Positions 48,116-59,385 are shown, counted from the stretch's first letter. The stretch: 64,000 bases of DNA from Paeniglutamicibacter sulfureus (GCF_030512175.1 NZ_JAULBL010000002.1:2168149-2232148); one strand, 5' to 3'. Program-made: numbers and translations. Notes: generated by a model not told the origin, from the sequence alone.

Positions 48116-49249
48116 ATGAACAAATCAACATCAATTGGTGTCATGGGATGCCTTCCTTCTCTGCCATTGTCTTTCCCGCTTGATACTCCCGAAAACTCGG
48201 GAAATATGATTCATGCCAACGCTCCACTGAATATGTTCCCCAATAGCTTTCACTCAAAAGATAGACGAATTGCTGCTAGTGAGGATAAAAGTTTCCGACC
48301 TTTTGTCAACAACTCTTGTAGTCATCTAATTGTAACTATGGCCAACACCTTGGTTCTCGGGCGCACGGATGGAACAAACTATTCACGCTTCCAGAGGGCG
48401 TTGGAACAGTATGACAAGCCCATCGTTGTTTTCGGCCTCGGGGTTCAGGCAAACGGTTACGATTTAGAAAATGCTTTCTTGCCGAAAGAAGCGATTGAAT
48501 TAATTAAGTTTCTGAGTCATAAGACTGAACTATTGGGCGTTCGTGGAGAATATACTAAAAAGGTTATTGAAAAACTTTGTGGCGTGAAAAACGCCTTCGT
48601 AACCGGTTGCCCCTCTCTCTTTTCTCGACCTGAAATGCTCGTCAAGCTTCGTGAGAATCTTAGGGACAGGGGGCAGGGACGGCTTGCTGTCAACGTGACG
48701 AATCTACAGCGTCCTGATGAGCGTCACATTTTGAAAACGGCAATCGATAATAACTACTATTTGATCGAACCCGTCTCAAGGATTTCCCATCAAGCGCATA
48801 TCGATGCGCTTTCTCTAAAAGCGGAGTACACGGTTCCGGTCGGCATACGAAGGCTTTATGAAAGCTTCTCGGACCAGAGCGAGATATCATTAAAAGTTAG
48901 ACGATACTTCCAGACATACTATCGATTATTCAGGAATGTTGACGCTTGGTATGAGTTTAATGACGAATATGTATCCCACACCTACGGAACGCGTTTTCAT
49001 GTAAACATGGCGTCAATTCTTAGCGGTATTCCCGCACTTTGGATAACTCACGATGCGCGGACACGTGAACTGACAGACTTCCTGCACCTTCCCAATGTTC
49101 CGCTCACTGATATTCCGAAAATGACAGAGGTTGAAATAATAGAATCCATGAATTACGATAATTTTTTCGATAATTTATCGAACCTATTTGGTAATTTTAA
49201 TGCTTATCTTGAAACAAATGGATTGCCCAAGATTAAAAATCCCCTTTAG
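48116..49249 (+). CDS. Polysaccharide pyruvyl transferase family protein
   Basis: 377 residues. It fits the PS_pyruv_trans family, which adds pyruvate ketals to sugars of surface polymers: an N-terminal nucleotide-fold part (SCSHLIVTMANTLVLG, PIVVFGLGVQANG, LGVRGEYTKKVIEKLC) and a C-terminal part with THDARTRELTDFLHLP. The ATG at 48116 lies ten bases past AAAGG. Base composition is clearly more AT-rich than its neighbours and codon use differs, so recent transfer is likely. It marks the left end of the surface-polysaccharide region. Confidence 0.82.
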   Translation: MNKSTSIGVMGCLPSLPLSFPLDTPENSGNMIHANAPLNMFPNSFHSKDRRIAASEDKSFRPFVNNSCSHLIVTMANTLVLGRTDGTNYSRFQRALEQYDKPIVVFGLGVQANGYDLENAFLPKEAIELIKFLSHKTELLGVRGEYTKKVIEKLCGVKNAFVTGCPSLFSRPEMLVKLRENLRDRGQGRLAVNVTNLQRPDERHILKTAIDNNYYLIEPVSRISHQAHIDALSLKAEYTVPVGIRRLYESFSDQSEISLKVRRYFQTYYRLFRNVDAWYEFNDEYVSHTYGTRFHVNMASILSGIPALWITHDARTRELTDFLHLPNVPLTDIPKMTEVEIIESMNYDNFFDNLSNLFGNFNAYLETNGLPKIKNPL

Positions 49250-49694
49250 CTCGAAGTCTGGACGAAAATGCTAATAATGCTAGGTCCTGCGTTTTTGCGT
49301 AGTTGTTCATTTAGGGGACCTTGCCCGTAACTTCCGGTAAGGCGGATCCTGCTGAACATTCCAGCAGTTTCAAGATGCGACTCCGGGGTTTCCGTCCGGT
49401 CCTACTATGACTTGATTCGTGCAAGAATTTGAAAAGGCATAGTGTATTGACGGGCTTTCGGTAGCGGGTGCTAAATAGCCAGAGGGTACTTCCGTTCCGG
49501 CCTGTTTGTGTGCCACGAGGTTCATTGCCTACGAAGTCACGAGATTCGGTGTCCACGGTGTCATGGGGTACAAGCTGGTCGCCAGAGAGTCCTGTCAAAA
49601 CGGCTCTCGGACTTTGAGTGTGGCGTCATCAAACAAGTAGGGCACGTGGCCCTACGGAATGAGTGTTGACTAAGACATTCATAATTCCAAGACC
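49250..49694. other. Intergenic, probable mobile-element debris, no gene recognised
   Basis: About 450 bases between the pyruvyl transferase gene and the IS21 remnant. An inverted repeat GTAGGGCACGTGGCCCTAC (49638-49656) stands out. No protein recognised. Confidence 0.4.
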
Positions 49695-49943
49695 ATGAGC
49701 CGTTTTGTAGTGTTGGACCGCCCTAGAGGCGACTTCCTGCGCATGCTCCTGGAACTCATGGAATGGCGCTACGGATCGGCGTCAACGGCGTTCTGCACGC
49801 AGTATTCGCAGAAGGACTGGCACTAGCAGTTCGGGTCCGGCGTCCACGCCCACGCGATCATGGACCGGAACACCCACAACACAATTTGGATCGAGACCGG
49901 ATGCCACAATATGAGCGAGAAAATCGGCGCCGTTCAGGAATAG
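49695..49943 (+). pseudogene. IS21-family istB fragment
   Basis: The frame reads GDFLRMLLELMEWRYGSAST, TAFCTQYSQKDWH, then an in-frame stop, then HAHAIMDRNTHNTIWIETGC. This matches the C-terminal third of the IS21 helper ATPase IstB, including the region after its sensor motif where DRIVHNT-type sequence is usual. The N-terminal two thirds and istA are missing. Confidence 0.75.
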
Positions 49944-50029
49944 ATGGGCCCGTTGGAGGCCAATGTGTCCCACATCGGGAGGTACTGGCCCCCAACGGCA
50001 ATATCAGTGGTCCCCAACGGCATTAATGG

Positions 50030-50789
50030 GTGGTCCCAAAAGCGTCGAATACCCATCATGGCGGCGCGGGACCATGACACCGGCACTGTCATCTGACAGG
50101 TCGACGTCGGGGTCAAGAGCAACGAGAACACCCGAATTGATTCGCTCCTGGAGACCCTTGGGGACCTGAAAGGCAAGATCATCACGATTGATGCCCCGCA
50201 TACGCCGGGATGCCATGCGGAGTTCCTCCACGCACGAAGTGCCCATTTTCTGATGACGGTGAAAGGCAATCAACCCCAGCTGCTCAAACAACTCCAAGCT
50301 TTGCCCTGGAAGGAAGTCCCACGAGGGAATCAGCAGCAAGATACCGGGCGCGGGTGCAGGAACATCCGGAGAATCAAGGTCGCCGCGCTCACCGGTGGAA
50401 TCAACTCCCCGACGCGTTGGAGGCAGCACAACTGATCCGAAAAACACGGCCGTTGAAGGGGAAGGAATGGGCAGTCGAGGTCGTTTATCTGATCCCCACG
50501 TTGCCGACCCATCAGGCAAGCCCGCGGCTGCTGAACATCTGGAGTCGTGGCATTGGAAAATTGAGAATTTTTTGCATTGGTGCCGGACATTACGTTCCAG
50601 GAGGATGCGAGCCGGACCGGGACGGGTGTCGCGCCGCGGGTGACGCCGAGCCTACGAAACCTGACCCTCAGCCTGCCTCGGCTCGACCCGAGCACCAACA
50701 TCGCCAAGGCCAACTGCTGTACGGCCAAACACCCCATACGGACGCTGGAACGCATCGGCTTCATGCCTCGGTTAGGGACTCCGCATTAG
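50030..50789 (+). pseudogene. ISAs1-family transposase remnant, frameshifted
   Basis: Pieces of one transposase appear in successive frames: MAARDHDTGTVI-stop-QVDVGVKSNENT, GKIITIDAPHTPGCHAEFLHA, FLMTVKGNQPQLLKQLQAL, then AVEVVYLIPTLPTHQASPRL, KIENFLHWC and TPSLRNLTLSLPRLDPSTNI. The order matches the middle and C-terminus of ISAs1-type DDE transposases. It has at least one stop and several frameshifts, so it is dead. Confidence 0.8.
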
Positions 50790-51030
50790 CCCTGCCCTAA
50801 GCCCCCATCCACCTAGGAATTTTCCGGTGACGGTGGATCAAGCACGAAATATTCTTTTAGAGGGGAAAATGGACCTGGTGAAAAGCGCAATTACCATCGA
50901 AAACGTAGCACTTCACAGATGCAGGTTCCCACTTTCTTCCCTTTGTGTCAGCATCTCGGTCTCGACGAGCCTCCTGAAAGTGGCCACAATATTCGGTCAT
51001 GACGCCACCCAAACTGGAAATTCAATACTT

Positions 51031-52476
51031 TCAGGCAGGGTCACTTATGTGGCCGGCGAGGTAGGACCGCAGGGCCTCGTGCTGGTCCTGGGGGGTGAAA
51101 CCCGTTGCGCTGATCTTGGCTAGGTCTAGCACCGAGTTCAGTGGTCGTGGTGCTACTTGTTTTCCGGCGAAATACTCCGCGGTACTAATTCCGGTGACTG
51201 ACAGGCGCTCCCGACCGGCAGCGGCGAAAGTTTCCTCTGCGATGTCGGCCCAGCTGGCAGGATCTCCGGCGTTGGTCAGGTTGTAGGTACCGGCCGGTGC
51301 ATCCGTGGCCAACAGGTGGTCGATGCCTGCCGCGATCGTGTCGGTGAATGACAGCCGGCCGAACTGGTCGTTGACGACGTTCGGCTCGATGCCTCGGTTG
51401 GCCAGGTTGAGCATGGTGGCTACGAAGTTGCCACCGGTGCCGACAACCCAGCTGGTGCGGATCAGGTAGTGGTTCGGAACGGTGGCCGCTGCCAAGTCTC
51501 CGGCCGCCTTGGACTGACCGTAGACCCCAAGAGGGGCGAGCGCAGCCTCCTCGGTGTACGGGACAGTGGAAGTCCCGTCGAACACGTAATCACTGGAAAC
51601 ATGGACAAACGTTAGGCCGTGCTCGATACAGACTCGGGCGAGTGCTGCCACACCCGTGGCGTTGACGGCCCAGGCCGCGGCCCGCCCGTCGGAGGTCTCG
51701 GCCGCGTCAACTTGGGTGTAGGCGCCAGCATTGATGACGGTGCTGAACCCGGACCAGTCGTAGGCGAAGAGTGCGGAGGTGTTGGCGAGATCCAAATCGG
51801 CGCGCGTGGCGTAGTCGACGTCTTCGCGTCCGGCGAAGCGGCGCCGCAGTGCAGTACCGAGCTGACCGCCAGCGCCGAGCACCAATGTGCGTAGCGGTGG
51901 CACGGGCGCCACATGGGCTAGGCGGGGATGCTGTCGGTCCTTGTCCGAGAGCTCGGCCCGCTCCAAAGGAATGGGCCAATCGATGCCCGCGGTTTCGTCT
52001 GCAAGGTTCAAAAAGGCGTATCGGGCAGTGGCCTCGGTGGACCAGTGATCATTCACCAGATAGGTGTATGCGGTATTGGGTTCCAGTGTTTGGAACGCAT
52101 TGCCTACTCCTCGGGGGACGAACACTGCGGTACCCGGATCCAGTTCGGTTGTGAAGACAGCCCCAAAGGAACCCCCGGCGCGCATGTCGACCCAAGCGCC
52201 GAAAATTCGACCGGTGGCGACCGAAACATATTTGTCCCAGGGCTCGGCATGGATGCCACGGGTGGTGCCCACTGAGGCGTTGAAGGAAATGTTGTTTTGC
52301 ACGGGACCGAAGTCGGGCAGGCCTAACGCCGTCATCTTCGCGCGTTGCCAGTTCTCCTTGAACCAGCCGCGGTTGTCTCCGTGAACAGGCATGCGGATCA
52401 CGAGCATCCCCGGGATGCCGGGAACAGGCGTGGCAGACAAGTCTGTTGGCGGGAGGGTAGGTTTCACCTCGGCCAT
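51031..52476 (-). CDS. rmlCD: Fused dTDP-4-dehydrorhamnose 3,5-epimerase / dTDP-4-dehydrorhamnose reductase
   Basis: 481 residues covering the last two steps of dTDP-L-rhamnose synthesis. RmlC part (about 15-190): PGMLVIRMPVHGDNRGWFKE, catalytic-type His in GTTRGIHAEPWDKY, and VPRGVGNAFQTLE. RmlD part (about 200-481): NAD loop LVLGAGGQLGTAL, VHVSSDYVFDG and GVYGQSKAAGD with the YxxxK pair. The ATG at 52476 starts two bases after the rmlB stop, so the genes are coupled. Both halves look complete. Confidence 0.95.
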   Translation of the reverse strand: MAEVKPTLPPTDLSATPVPGIPGMLVIRMPVHGDNRGWFKENWQRAKMTALGLPDFGPVQNNISFNASVGTTRGIHAEPWDKYVSVATGRIFGAWVDMRAGGSFGAVFTTELDPGTAVFVPRGVGNAFQTLEPNTAYTYLVNDHWSTEATARYAFLNLADETAGIDWPIPLERAELSDKDRQHPRLAHVAPVPPLRTLVLGAGGQLGTALRRRFAGREDVDYATRADLDLANTSALFAYDWSGFSTVINAGAYTQVDAAETSDGRAAAWAVNATGVAALARVCIEHGLTFVHVSSDYVFDGTSTVPYTEEAALAPLGVYGQSKAAGDLAAATVPNHYLIRTSWVVGTGGNFVATMLNLANRGIEPNVVNDQFGRLSFTDTIAAGIDHLLATDAPAGTYNLTNAGDPASWADIAEETFAAAGRERLSVTGISTAEYFAGKQVAPRPLNSVLDLAKISATGFTPQDQHEALRSYLAGHISDPA

Positions 52477-52478
52477 TC

Positions 52479-53793
<1,315 letters not shown>

Positions 53794-54669
53794 ATGAGGG
53801 GAATAATTCTCGCCGGTGGTACGGGCTCGCGGCTGCACCCAATCACCCAAGGCATCAGCAAGCAGCTCGTTCCGGTTTACGACAAGCCGATGATCTACTA
53901 TCCACTAGCGACGCTTATGCTCGCTGGTATTCGAGAGATCCTGTTAGTCACGACTCCGCACGACGCCGACCAGTTCCGTGGGCTGCTTGGCGACGGCTCA
54001 CAGTGGGGGTTAGAACTAACCTATGCTGTCCAGGAATCTCCGGACGGTCTGGCGCAGGCGTTTCTGATTGGCGAGGAGCACATCGGTGATGGCAAGGTTG
54101 CTCTCGTACTGGGCGACAACATCTTCTACGGTTCCGGGCTTGGTACGCAACTTCAGAACCTGAACGACCTCGAAGGCGCAGCGGTATTCGGCTACCACGT
54201 GGCTGATCCACACGCCTATGGTGTAGTGGAATTTGACGGCGAAGGAAATGCGATTTCCTTGGAAGAAAAGCCGGAGCACCCGCGCAGTAACTACGCAGTG
54301 CCAGGTCTGTATTTCTATGACAATCGAGTAGTCGAGATAGCTCGTGGTCTTAAGCCTTCGCCACGGGGGGAGCTGGAAATCACTGACGTTAACCGACGGT
54401 ACCTTGAAATGGGCGAGCTGAAGGTCTCGATCCTGCCGCGTGGGACAGCATGGCTGGATACGGGTACGTTTGATTCGCTGAACGATGCGTCTAATTACAT
54501 TCGCACTATCGAGGCTCGTCAGGGACAGAAGCTGAGCGCTCCTGAGGAGATCGCTTGGCGACAAGGATTTATCACCACGGACGAGTTTAGAGCGCTGTCC
54601 GAAACTCTCGTGAAAAGTGGATACGGGAGTTACCTGTTGAGTCTTATAGAACATGGTCAGGGCGACTAG
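53794..54669 (+). CDS. rmlA: Glucose-1-phosphate thymidylyltransferase
   Basis: First step of dTDP-rhamnose synthesis, joining dTTP and glucose 1-phosphate. 291 residues. Nucleotide loop [20 protein letters not shown], substrate motif [16 protein letters not shown], and metal-site sequence [27 protein letters not shown] and [15 protein letters not shown] follow as in the family. With rmlB and rmlCD the dTDP-rhamnose pathway is complete in this locus. The next gene starts 2 bases after its stop. Confidence 0.97.
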   Translation: MRGIILAGGTGSRLHPITQGISKQLVPVYDKPMIYYPLATLMLAGIREILLVTTPHDADQFRGLLGDGSQWGLELTYAVQESPDGLAQAFLIGEEHIGDGKVALVLGDNIFYGSGLGTQLQNLNDLEGAAVFGYHVADPHAYGVVEFDGEGNAISLEEKPEHPRSNYAVPGLYFYDNRVVEIARGLKPSPRGELEITDVNRRYLEMGELKVSILPRGTAWLDTGTFDSLNDASNYIRTIEARQGQKLSAPEEIAWRQGFITTDEFRALSETLVKSGYGSYLLSLIEHGQGD

Positions 54670-54671
54670 CG

Positions 54672-55973
54672 ATGACTGAACCGGGGATTATCTATGGCGT
54701 TGGCGAACATTGGGTCAATGCTGTGATCTCCTCGATCAATGTGGTGGGTGCTGCACTCTCAGATGTGGCGATTCCACCGACGTTGCTTCAGTACAAGAAT
54801 TCTCAGACGGTCTCGTATTACGATGCCGATCGGACGCTGACTATTGCCGACAGGAATATTGGCGGTCTAGTTTGGAATCATAGGAAGCTCGACTCCAGTG
54901 CAAAATGGGATAGTCACAACTACATAGGCCTTGGGTTCGACAAGTCTGGCCAGTTGCATGTCGCGGGAAACATGCATGCTTCGCCGTTGCAATACTGGAT
55001 AATCGACCTCTCTAACGAGGAAATTCGACTGGCGAAAGTGAATGCTCTGCTTGATCCCCAGGCCGAGCTGAGAATCACTTATCCTCGATTCATTCGTTCG
55101 TCCGATGGCTCCCTAATCTTCACTTATAGAAACGGTTCAAGTGGAGACGGCGACTTCGTGGTAGTAATTTGGGATGACTCTGAACGGCGAAACAAGCGAG
55201 TTAGTGAAGGTCCTTTGATAGACGGTGGCGGCAAGCGCAACGCCTATCTTGACTCAAACGCCCCGATCTTGGGACCCGACGGTCTCTGGCATTTACTTTG
55301 GGTATGGCGGGACTCACCTGACGCGGAGTCGACTCACTCCATCAACTACGCGTGCAGCCATGACCTTGTCGCGTGGAGAAGTGGGCATGGCCGACCATTG
55401 AATCGACCGATTGCTCTAAATAACCAGAGCCTAGTGGATCCGGTGTCACCGAGCCATGGGCTTACTAACAATAACGTTCGGCTTGGCTTCATGCCGGACC
55501 ACCGCCCTGTCGCGCTCTACCATAAGCGGGATGGAAGCGGCTCGCAACAACTATGGTCAGCTGTATTTGAAGATTCGAGCTGTGTCATACGACAACTTAT
55601 GAATTGGAACTTCGCCTGGGACGTCAATGGGCAAGGATCGCTGGACTTCAAAATTGAAATTGGGGTTCCTCTTACGACGACGCGAGGACTGTCAGTCGAC
55701 GTGCGACTCAATGAAGAGGTTCAGGCCTACTTGTTCGACACGAACTTGCTGCTCGTTTCCACAGAACCGGCCGTACCTGGGGGACCCTTGAGCCGGAGTA
55801 GGCGCTCCGATGGGCTGATTGACAGGTGTGAAGCAGCTCGTGGTTGGTCGCCGGAGGACGACAGTCGGGTGTGGTTCATTTCTTACGCTTCGGTGCCAGG
55901 CCAGAGGGATCAGCGTCCGAATGAGGTTCCTACGTCACATCCATTATCCATAATCGGCACTTCGGGTTCCTAA
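54672..55973 (+). CDS. BNR_4-type beta-propeller protein
   Basis: 433 residues, no signal peptide. It matches the BNR_4 repeat family: SHNYIGLGFDKSGQLHVAGN, then MHASPLQYWI, TYPRFIRSSDGSLIFTYRNG and LGPDGLWHLLWVWRDSPDAE. Relatives include uncharacterised proteins and some polysaccharide lyases of the ulvan-lyase type. The role inside a biosynthesis locus is unknown; a glycan-binding or -trimming part is possible. It starts 2 bases after rmlA, so it is cotranscribed, and a T-tailed hairpin follows. Confidence 0.7.
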   Translation: MTEPGIIYGVGEHWVNAVISSINVVGAALSDVAIPPTLLQYKNSQTVSYYDADRTLTIADRNIGGLVWNHRKLDSSAKWDSHNYIGLGFDKSGQLHVAGNMHASPLQYWIIDLSNEEIRLAKVNALLDPQAELRITYPRFIRSSDGSLIFTYRNGSSGDGDFVVVIWDDSERRNKRVSEGPLIDGGGKRNAYLDSNAPILGPDGLWHLLWVWRDSPDAESTHSINYACSHDLVAWRSGHGRPLNRPIALNNQSLVDPVSPSHGLTNNNVRLGFMPDHRPVALYHKRDGSGSQQLWSAVFEDSSCVIRQLMNWNFAWDVNGQGSLDFKIEIGVPLTTTRGLSVDVRLNEEVQAYLFDTNLLLVSTEPAVPGGPLSRSRRSDGLIDRCEAARGWSPEDDSRVWFISYASVPGQRDQRPNEVPTSHPLSIIGTSGS

Positions 55974-55981
55974 GGCAACTG

Positions 55982-56006
55982 CAGCCCATAATGGAGGCTG
56001 TTTTTT
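55982..56006 (+). terminator. Terminator after the BNR_4 gene
   Basis: CAGCC/GGCTG stem with a nine-base loop, followed directly by six T residues. The stem is short. If active, it separates rmlA-BNR from the large glycosyltransferase gene and makes an ATG inside it (55991) an unlikely start. Confidence 0.55.
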
Positions 56007-56047
56007 CAAGTACTTTATCTATGTCAACACTTATAGGGATAAAACAA

Positions 56048-59000
56048 ATGTCTAAAATGTTCGATCAATTATCTAATTTAGATCTCTTGCTCGATTCAGG
56101 AATTTTTGATCGATATTGGTATTCCGCTCAAAGTGACAGGTTTTTTTCAAGCGTGCAAGCGGCAGCGGAGGACTTCCTCTTATTGGGCATGTCAAAAGAA
56201 ATGTCCCCACACCCGCTCATGGACGTCCGGTCGTGGCCGGGACATTTGCGCACCGCATGGAAGGATGGCGAACTCAACTCCGTCTTAAAGTGGTTCCGCG
56301 GATCTCTTGATTCTCAGCCCCCCGTGGGTCCACTCCTCGTCCCACGAATGCTAAATACGCGTGGCAATGTCATATCTTCTGAAAACGTGGCCTCGCATGC
56401 GGGTGGCACGTTAGGTTGGCTTCTTGGACACGCGCCCGATGACTATGTCGTTGATTTTCCCGAAGGACAGTGGGTCTGGGGAAATGTACTGAGTTCAAAA
56501 AAGAAAATCGTCGACACGATCAAAACCCAAACCTACAAGTCGCGACGACGGGTGACAGCCAAATGGGACAAGAGCGCTGAAGACGAATGGAGAGGAAAGG
56601 TCAATCCGATTGATCTGCCCTCGTCGAATGGCGGCGAGCCGCTCGTAAGCATCATCATGCCGGCTTGGAACCGTGCCGACGTCATAGCTAAAGCTATTCG
56701 ATCCGTGCAACGTCAAACAATGGATCTTTGGGAATTGATTGTTGTTGATGATGGATCTCTAGACGCAACACGAGACGTCGTGCGTCTCTTGGCGGCCGCA
56801 GACCCTCGCATTTCATTGATTTCAGCCGAGCATGGCGGAGTGTCCGCTGCCCGAAACCATGGGATCAATCGTGCAACTGGTCGATGGGTTTCTTTTCTAG
56901 ACACGGATAATGTTTGGCCTGACGAATATCTTGAGCTCTCTATCAAGGGCGCCCTTCAGTCCAACGCGCAAGCAGTTTATGCCGGGCTGGAACTTCATAA
57001 TGAAGGGAAAGTCTCCTACAGGGCATACCAAGGTGCCTTAGATGAATTGATGATCGTGAACCACATTGATCTCAATGTCTTGACCGTCGAACGGTCTTTG
57101 GCCGTCGAGGCGGGGGGATTTGACGAAGGGCTCAAACGCTGGGTCGATCATGACTTCGCTATTCGAATTGCGAAGCTTTCAGTCCCTCGGCTTTTACCGT
57201 TTATAGGGTGCAAGTATTGGGATGATCGTGAAGCCGAAACTCGGATCACCACTTCCGAATCGGATTCGTGGCAATGGGTCGTGCTCGGGAAGAACATGGT
57301 CGATTGGCAGGCGATGGAAGAACGCACCTCAGTCCCGGGTCGAGTTACGATTTCTATGCCCGTCTATCAGGATTGGTTGATGACGGCCCGAGCTGTAAAG
57401 AGTGTTCTCGAACGCTCAGGGTCAGTCGATATTGAAGTGATAGTTATCGATAACGGATCGGCTTATCACGTCAGTGCGGCCCTCGGACTGCTTCTTGGAT
57501 CTGATCCACGAGTAAAATACATACGCTTGCCGCGCAATTTGAACTTCGCCATTGGCTCAAATTATGGTGCATACCTTGGGACTGGCGAATTCACATGTTT
57601 CCTGAACAACGACACTAGTGTTCGTGACGGCTGGTTAGAACCGTTGCTGGAGCGATTGCATAACCCAACGGTGCTTGCAGTGCAGCCGCTGTTGCAATAT
57701 CCGGATGACTCCATCCAGACCGCTGGCACAGTTTTCATGGCCGATAACCGGTTGCCGGGTCATTTCCTTGCCAACCATCCTCCAGAAGATGCAGCGACTG
57801 TCGCGGACAGTGAATTTTCGGCCATTACTGGTGCTTGCATGTTGTGGCGAACCAGGGACGTGGCCAGACTGCGAGGTTTTGATCCATTCTTCGTCAACGG
57901 AATGGAGGACATCGACCTATGTCTGCGGGCAATCGAGCGGAATGATGGCTACTTTGCGGTTGAACCCCGTTCCAAGGTTACGCATCATGAAAGTAAAACG
58001 CCTGGGCGTGGACTTAATATCGAGTCCAACCGACGAGAATTTATGAAACGATGGACAGGCAAGCTTCCCTCACCGGAAACTGACAAGTACGCTCGCGCTG
58101 GTTTCGAGTTGGTGCACGTGGGTGGGGATAATAATTTCATCCCGTCTCCGCGGCCGATCGTTACTCGTGCAAAGCGTCCTGAAAATCAGCGCTGGGGAAT
58201 TCGATTTGCGGCCACGGGCGGCGCACATGGAGATAAGTGGGGCGATACCCACTACGTCAATTCCCTGGCCGATGCCCTGCGAGGAGTAGGTTGTGACGTC
58301 GTGAGCTACCGTCACGGCCATAATGTCGACCGTGATCAGGTCTTTGACGACGTCAATCTGGTCGTCAGGGGGCTGGATAAAATATCGCCTATTCCGGGAG
58401 CAGTAAATGTCCTGTGGGTTATCAGCCATCCTGAGGACGTTTCTGTCGAGGAGCTTCAATCCTTTGATCTCGTCTACGCGTCTTCCCTGTCTTGGTCTGC
58501 AGAAATGACCGAGATGAGTGGGCGCGAAGTCAAGCCTCTTCTCCAAGCTACGGACCCTAGTCGCTTTCATCTGCCAGCTCCCGGAACTGATGACCGGTCG
58601 CGGCCAACTACCTTCGTGGGTGCCAACACCTACAATCGGGACCGAAAGGTCGTTTCGGACGCGTTAGTCTCCGGTATTGATCTTCGAATCATCGGTCACG
58701 GCTGGGCCGATGTTCTGGAGCCGCGGATGCACGAGGCTGAGGGCATCAAGAATGAACTGCTGGGGGAGTTCTACAGATCTTCGAAGCGCGTCCTAGCTGA
58801 CCACTGGACGGAAATGGCAGAACAGGGCTTCATCCAGAACCGTATCTTCGATGCAATTGCTTGTGGGACACCGGTGGTCTCTGACCAAGTTTCTGGTCTG
58901 AGAGACGTTTTCGGCAGCATGGTGCAGGTTTATGATTCGCTCGATGAGCTGCGATGGTTGTGTAGCCCCGAAGGACTCGCTGCTTTCGGTACGGAAGAAG

Positions 59001-59128
59001 AACGGGCTGATCAAGCACGTCAAGTATTAGCGGATCATTCGTTCCAAGCCCGGGCAAAAACGCTAACTCAAGATGTTCGCGAGTGGCTCTTGCGGAGAAA
59101 TTTGAAGTCAGCGGTGTACGAGGTCTGA
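56048..59128 (+). CDS. Very large multi-domain glycosyltransferase (GT2-GT2-GT-B)
   Basis: 1026 residues from the ATG at 56048; an in-frame ATG at 55991 lies within a terminator. Domain 1 (about 200-410) is GT2: VSIIMPAWNRADVIAKAI, VVDDGS, DTDN at the metal site. Domain 2 (about 430-690) is a second GT2: VTISMPVYQDWLMTARAV, VIDNGS, FLNNDTS, and GMEDIDLCLRAIERN. Domain 3 (about 715-1020) is a GT-B transferase of the CgeB/GT1 type: WVISHPEDV and NRIFDAIACGTPVVSDQVSG. It probably adds two or three sugars in the polymer. The first 190 residues match nothing I know. The early part is AT-rich. Confidence 0.88.
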   Translation: MSKMFDQLSNLDLLLDSGIFDRYWYSAQSDRFFSSVQAAAEDFLLLGMSKEMSPHPLMDVRSWPGHLRTAWKDGELNSVLKWFRGSLDSQPPVGPLLVPRMLNTRGNVISSENVASHAGGTLGWLLGHAPDDYVVDFPEGQWVWGNVLSSKKKIVDTIKTQTYKSRRRVTAKWDKSAEDEWRGKVNPIDLPSSNGGEPLVSIIMPAWNRADVIAKAIRSVQRQTMDLWELIVVDDGSLDATRDVVRLLAAADPRISLISAEHGGVSAARNHGINRATGRWVSFLDTDNVWPDEYLELSIKGALQSNAQAVYAGLELHNEGKVSYRAYQGALDELMIVNHIDLNVLTVERSLAVEAGGFDEGLKRWVDHDFAIRIAKLSVPRLLPFIGCKYWDDREAETRITTSESDSWQWVVLGKNMVDWQAMEERTSVPGRVTISMPVYQDWLMTARAVKSVLERSGSVDIEVIVIDNGSAYHVSAALGLLLGSDPRVKYIRLPRNLNFAIGSNYGAYLGTGEFTCFLNNDTSVRDGWLEPLLERLHNPTVLAVQPLLQYPDDSIQTAGTVFMADNRLPGHFLANHPPEDAATVADSEFSAITGACMLWRTRDVARLRGFDPFFVNGMEDIDLCLRAIERNDGYFAVEPRSKVTHHESKTPGRGLNIESNRREFMKRWTGKLPSPETDKYARAGFELVHVGGDNNFIPSPRPIVTRAKRPENQRWGIRFAATGGAHGDKWGDTHYVNSLADALRGVGCDVVSYRHGHNVDRDQVFDDVNLVVRGLDKISPIPGAVNVLWVISHPEDVSVEELQSFDLVYASSLSWSAEMTEMSGREVKPLLQATDPSRFHLPAPGTDDRSRPTTFVGANTYNRDRKVVSDALVSGIDLRIIGHGWADVLEPRMHEAEGIKNELLGEFYRSSKRVLADHWTEMAEQGFIQNRIFDAIACGTPVVSDQVSGLRDVFGSMVQVYDSLDELRWLCSPEGLAAFGTEEERADQARQVLADHSFQARAKTLTQDVREWLLRRNLKSAVYEV

Positions 59129-59277
59129 CCTGCGAACTCGAGCATCCGTAGGCACAACTGGTCGGATTTTTCGTGGGCAATAATGTCGTCCACTATCACC
59201 GAGGCCGTCGAATGGCGAGCCCACAAACAGAATGGGTTCGACAGGAAATTACTTAGAGAAGTTTCGTCAGACAGTAC

Positions 59278-59311
59278 GCTAGGATCCCTTGTCAGGGATC
59301 CTAGCGGTTTT
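59278..59311 (+). terminator. Terminator after the large glycosyltransferase gene
   Basis: Stem GCTAGGATCCC/GGGATCCTAGC with a loop of six bases, followed by GGTTTTGG. It lies 150 bases after the stop. Confidence 0.75.
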
Positions 59312-59385
59312 GGTTCCGGGTGTCTGGCTGCCGAATAGCTGTGAAGGTAGAGCTGTTCTGGCCACATGGACTCTTCTATGTCTTG

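Noticed and set aside
49311-49598. 95-codon minus-strand frame in the IS debris
   Set aside because: No family resemblance and no start signal; likely chance.
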